From Rubrivivax sp. (lineage in GTDB: Bacteria; Pseudomonadota; Gammaproteobacteria; Burkholderiales; Burkholderiaceae), in assembly GCA_016790225.1 (NCBI GenBank), contig JAEUOZ010000065.1:54889-118888 (forward strand): a DNA stretch of 64,000 nucleotides, written 5' to 3'. The notes under the pieces were generated by a model that saw only the letters and a list, made by a program, of their open reading frames with translations, did not search any database and was not told the DNA's origin. This document shows positions 63,468-64,000 of this stretch, in pieces; within the stretch, counting starts at the first letter, position 1, and each line of letters opens with the position of its first letter. The translations under genes and the position numbers were made by a program.

Positions 63468-64000
63468 ATGCTGGACGCCCTGCCGCTCAGTGTTTTGCCG
63501 GCCTCGGCCGAGGCGCTTCGACCTGCGGTGCGCGCGTTTCTCGACGAGGCGCTGGCCGGCCGACCGACCGACCGGCTGGCCCGCTCGTGGATGGGCTTCG
63601 ATGCCGAATTCAGCCGGGCGCTGGCCGCGCTCGGCTGGGTCGGCCTGACGCTGCCGCGCGACTACGGCGGCGGCGGGCAGGACGCCTTCCACCGCTTCGT
63701 GCTGGCCGAAGAGTTGCTGGCGCGCGGTGCGCCGGTGTCGGCGCACTGGATCGCCGACCGGCAGAGCGGCCCGCTGATCCTGAAGTACGGCACCGAGGCG
63801 CAGCGCCGCTTCTTCCTGCCGAAGATCTGCAACGGCGAGCTGTTCTTCTGCATCGGCATGAGCGAGCCGCAGAGCGGCTCCGACCTGGCCGGCCTGCGCA
63901 CGCGCGCCACGCGCACGGCCGAAGGCTGGGTGCTGAAGGGCCAGAAGCTGTGGACCACCAATGCCCACCGCGCGCACTACATGATCGCGCTGGTGCGCAC
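63468..64000 (+). CDS. Second acyl-CoA dehydrogenase, truncated by the window end
   Basis: The ATG at 63468 begins MLDALPLSVLPASAEALRPA, and the frame stays open to the end of the window (about 177 residues seen). LPRDYGGGGQDAFHRFVLAE, IGMSEPQSGSDLAGLRTRA and GWVLKGQKLWTTNAHRA are typical N-terminal and middle-domain motifs. It forms a pair with the gene before it. Confidence 0.92.
   Translation, partial: MLDALPLSVLPASAEALRPAVRAFLDEALAGRPTDRLARSWMGFDAEFSRALAALGWVGLTLPRDYGGGGQDAFHRFVLAEELLARGAPVSAHWIADRQSGPLILKYGTEAQRRFFLPKICNGELFFCIGMSEPQSGSDLAGLRTRATRTAEGWVLKGQKLWTTNAHRAHYMIALVR

Overview
The window is high-GC bacterial DNA. Gene content and the order yebC-purD-hemF-nadD-rsfS-rlmH-maf-rng, together with TctC/Bug binding proteins, point to a betaproteobacterium of the order Burkholderiales (Rubrivivax/Ideonella/Leptothrix-like). 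This placement is inferred from synteny and composition; no search was run.

Region 1 (1-11.0 kb) is a complete type I-C CRISPR-Cas locus read leftward: a WYL-type regulator that appears broken by a one-base frameshift, then cas3, cas5c, cas8c, cas7, cas4, cas1, cas2, a leader, and an array with 25 visible repeats that runs off the left edge. The repeats are 37 bp with a 9-bp all-GC stem.

Region 2 (11.4-20.3 kb) is a conserved housekeeping block on the plus strand: yebC, purD, hemF, nadD, rsfS (with a long Ala/Lys/Pro tail), rlmH, a Maf pyrophosphatase, a TPR protein, a TSUP permease and rng.

Region 3 (20.3-30.0 kb) is a degraded defence/toxin-antitoxin island downstream of rng. It starts with a relic of an rloB 3' end and an MNT/HEPN pair, enclosed by two copies of the 21-bp 3' end of rng. 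Then come two ~100-bp hairpin elements in inverted orientation whose arms differ at 8 positions, all compensated. After them lie an internally deleted second MNT gene, higBA, an integrase relic, a nuclease-DUF2075 protein, an AAA15/RloB (AbiL-like) pair, and a 602-residue protein combining TIR, receiver-like and CHAT-protease domains. That last protein and the hairpin pair are the most interesting objects here.

Region 4 (30.3-44.5 kb) is accessory metabolism: D-aminoacylase with a Bug-type binding protein and a divergent LysR regulator, a Fic protein, a large FG-GAP lipoprotein, an alpha/beta hydrolase, a DsbA/HCCA-isomerase-type protein with another Bug protein, a class C beta-lactamase-family protein, a LysR regulator, a DUF4345 membrane protein and a cupredoxin.

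Region 5 (44.8-59.7 kb) holds two giant translationally coupled proteins of unknown function (1764 and 1060 aa), a carboxymuconolactone decarboxylase, and a convergent 2027-aa transglutaminase-like/DUF4011/SF1 helicase/endonuclease protein resembling the Hhe defence type.

Region 6 (59.9-64.0 kb) returns to metabolism: CIA30-family protein, PaaI-type thioesterase, NAD-type isocitrate/isopropylmalate dehydrogenase and two consecutive acyl-CoA dehydrogenases, the second cut by the window end.
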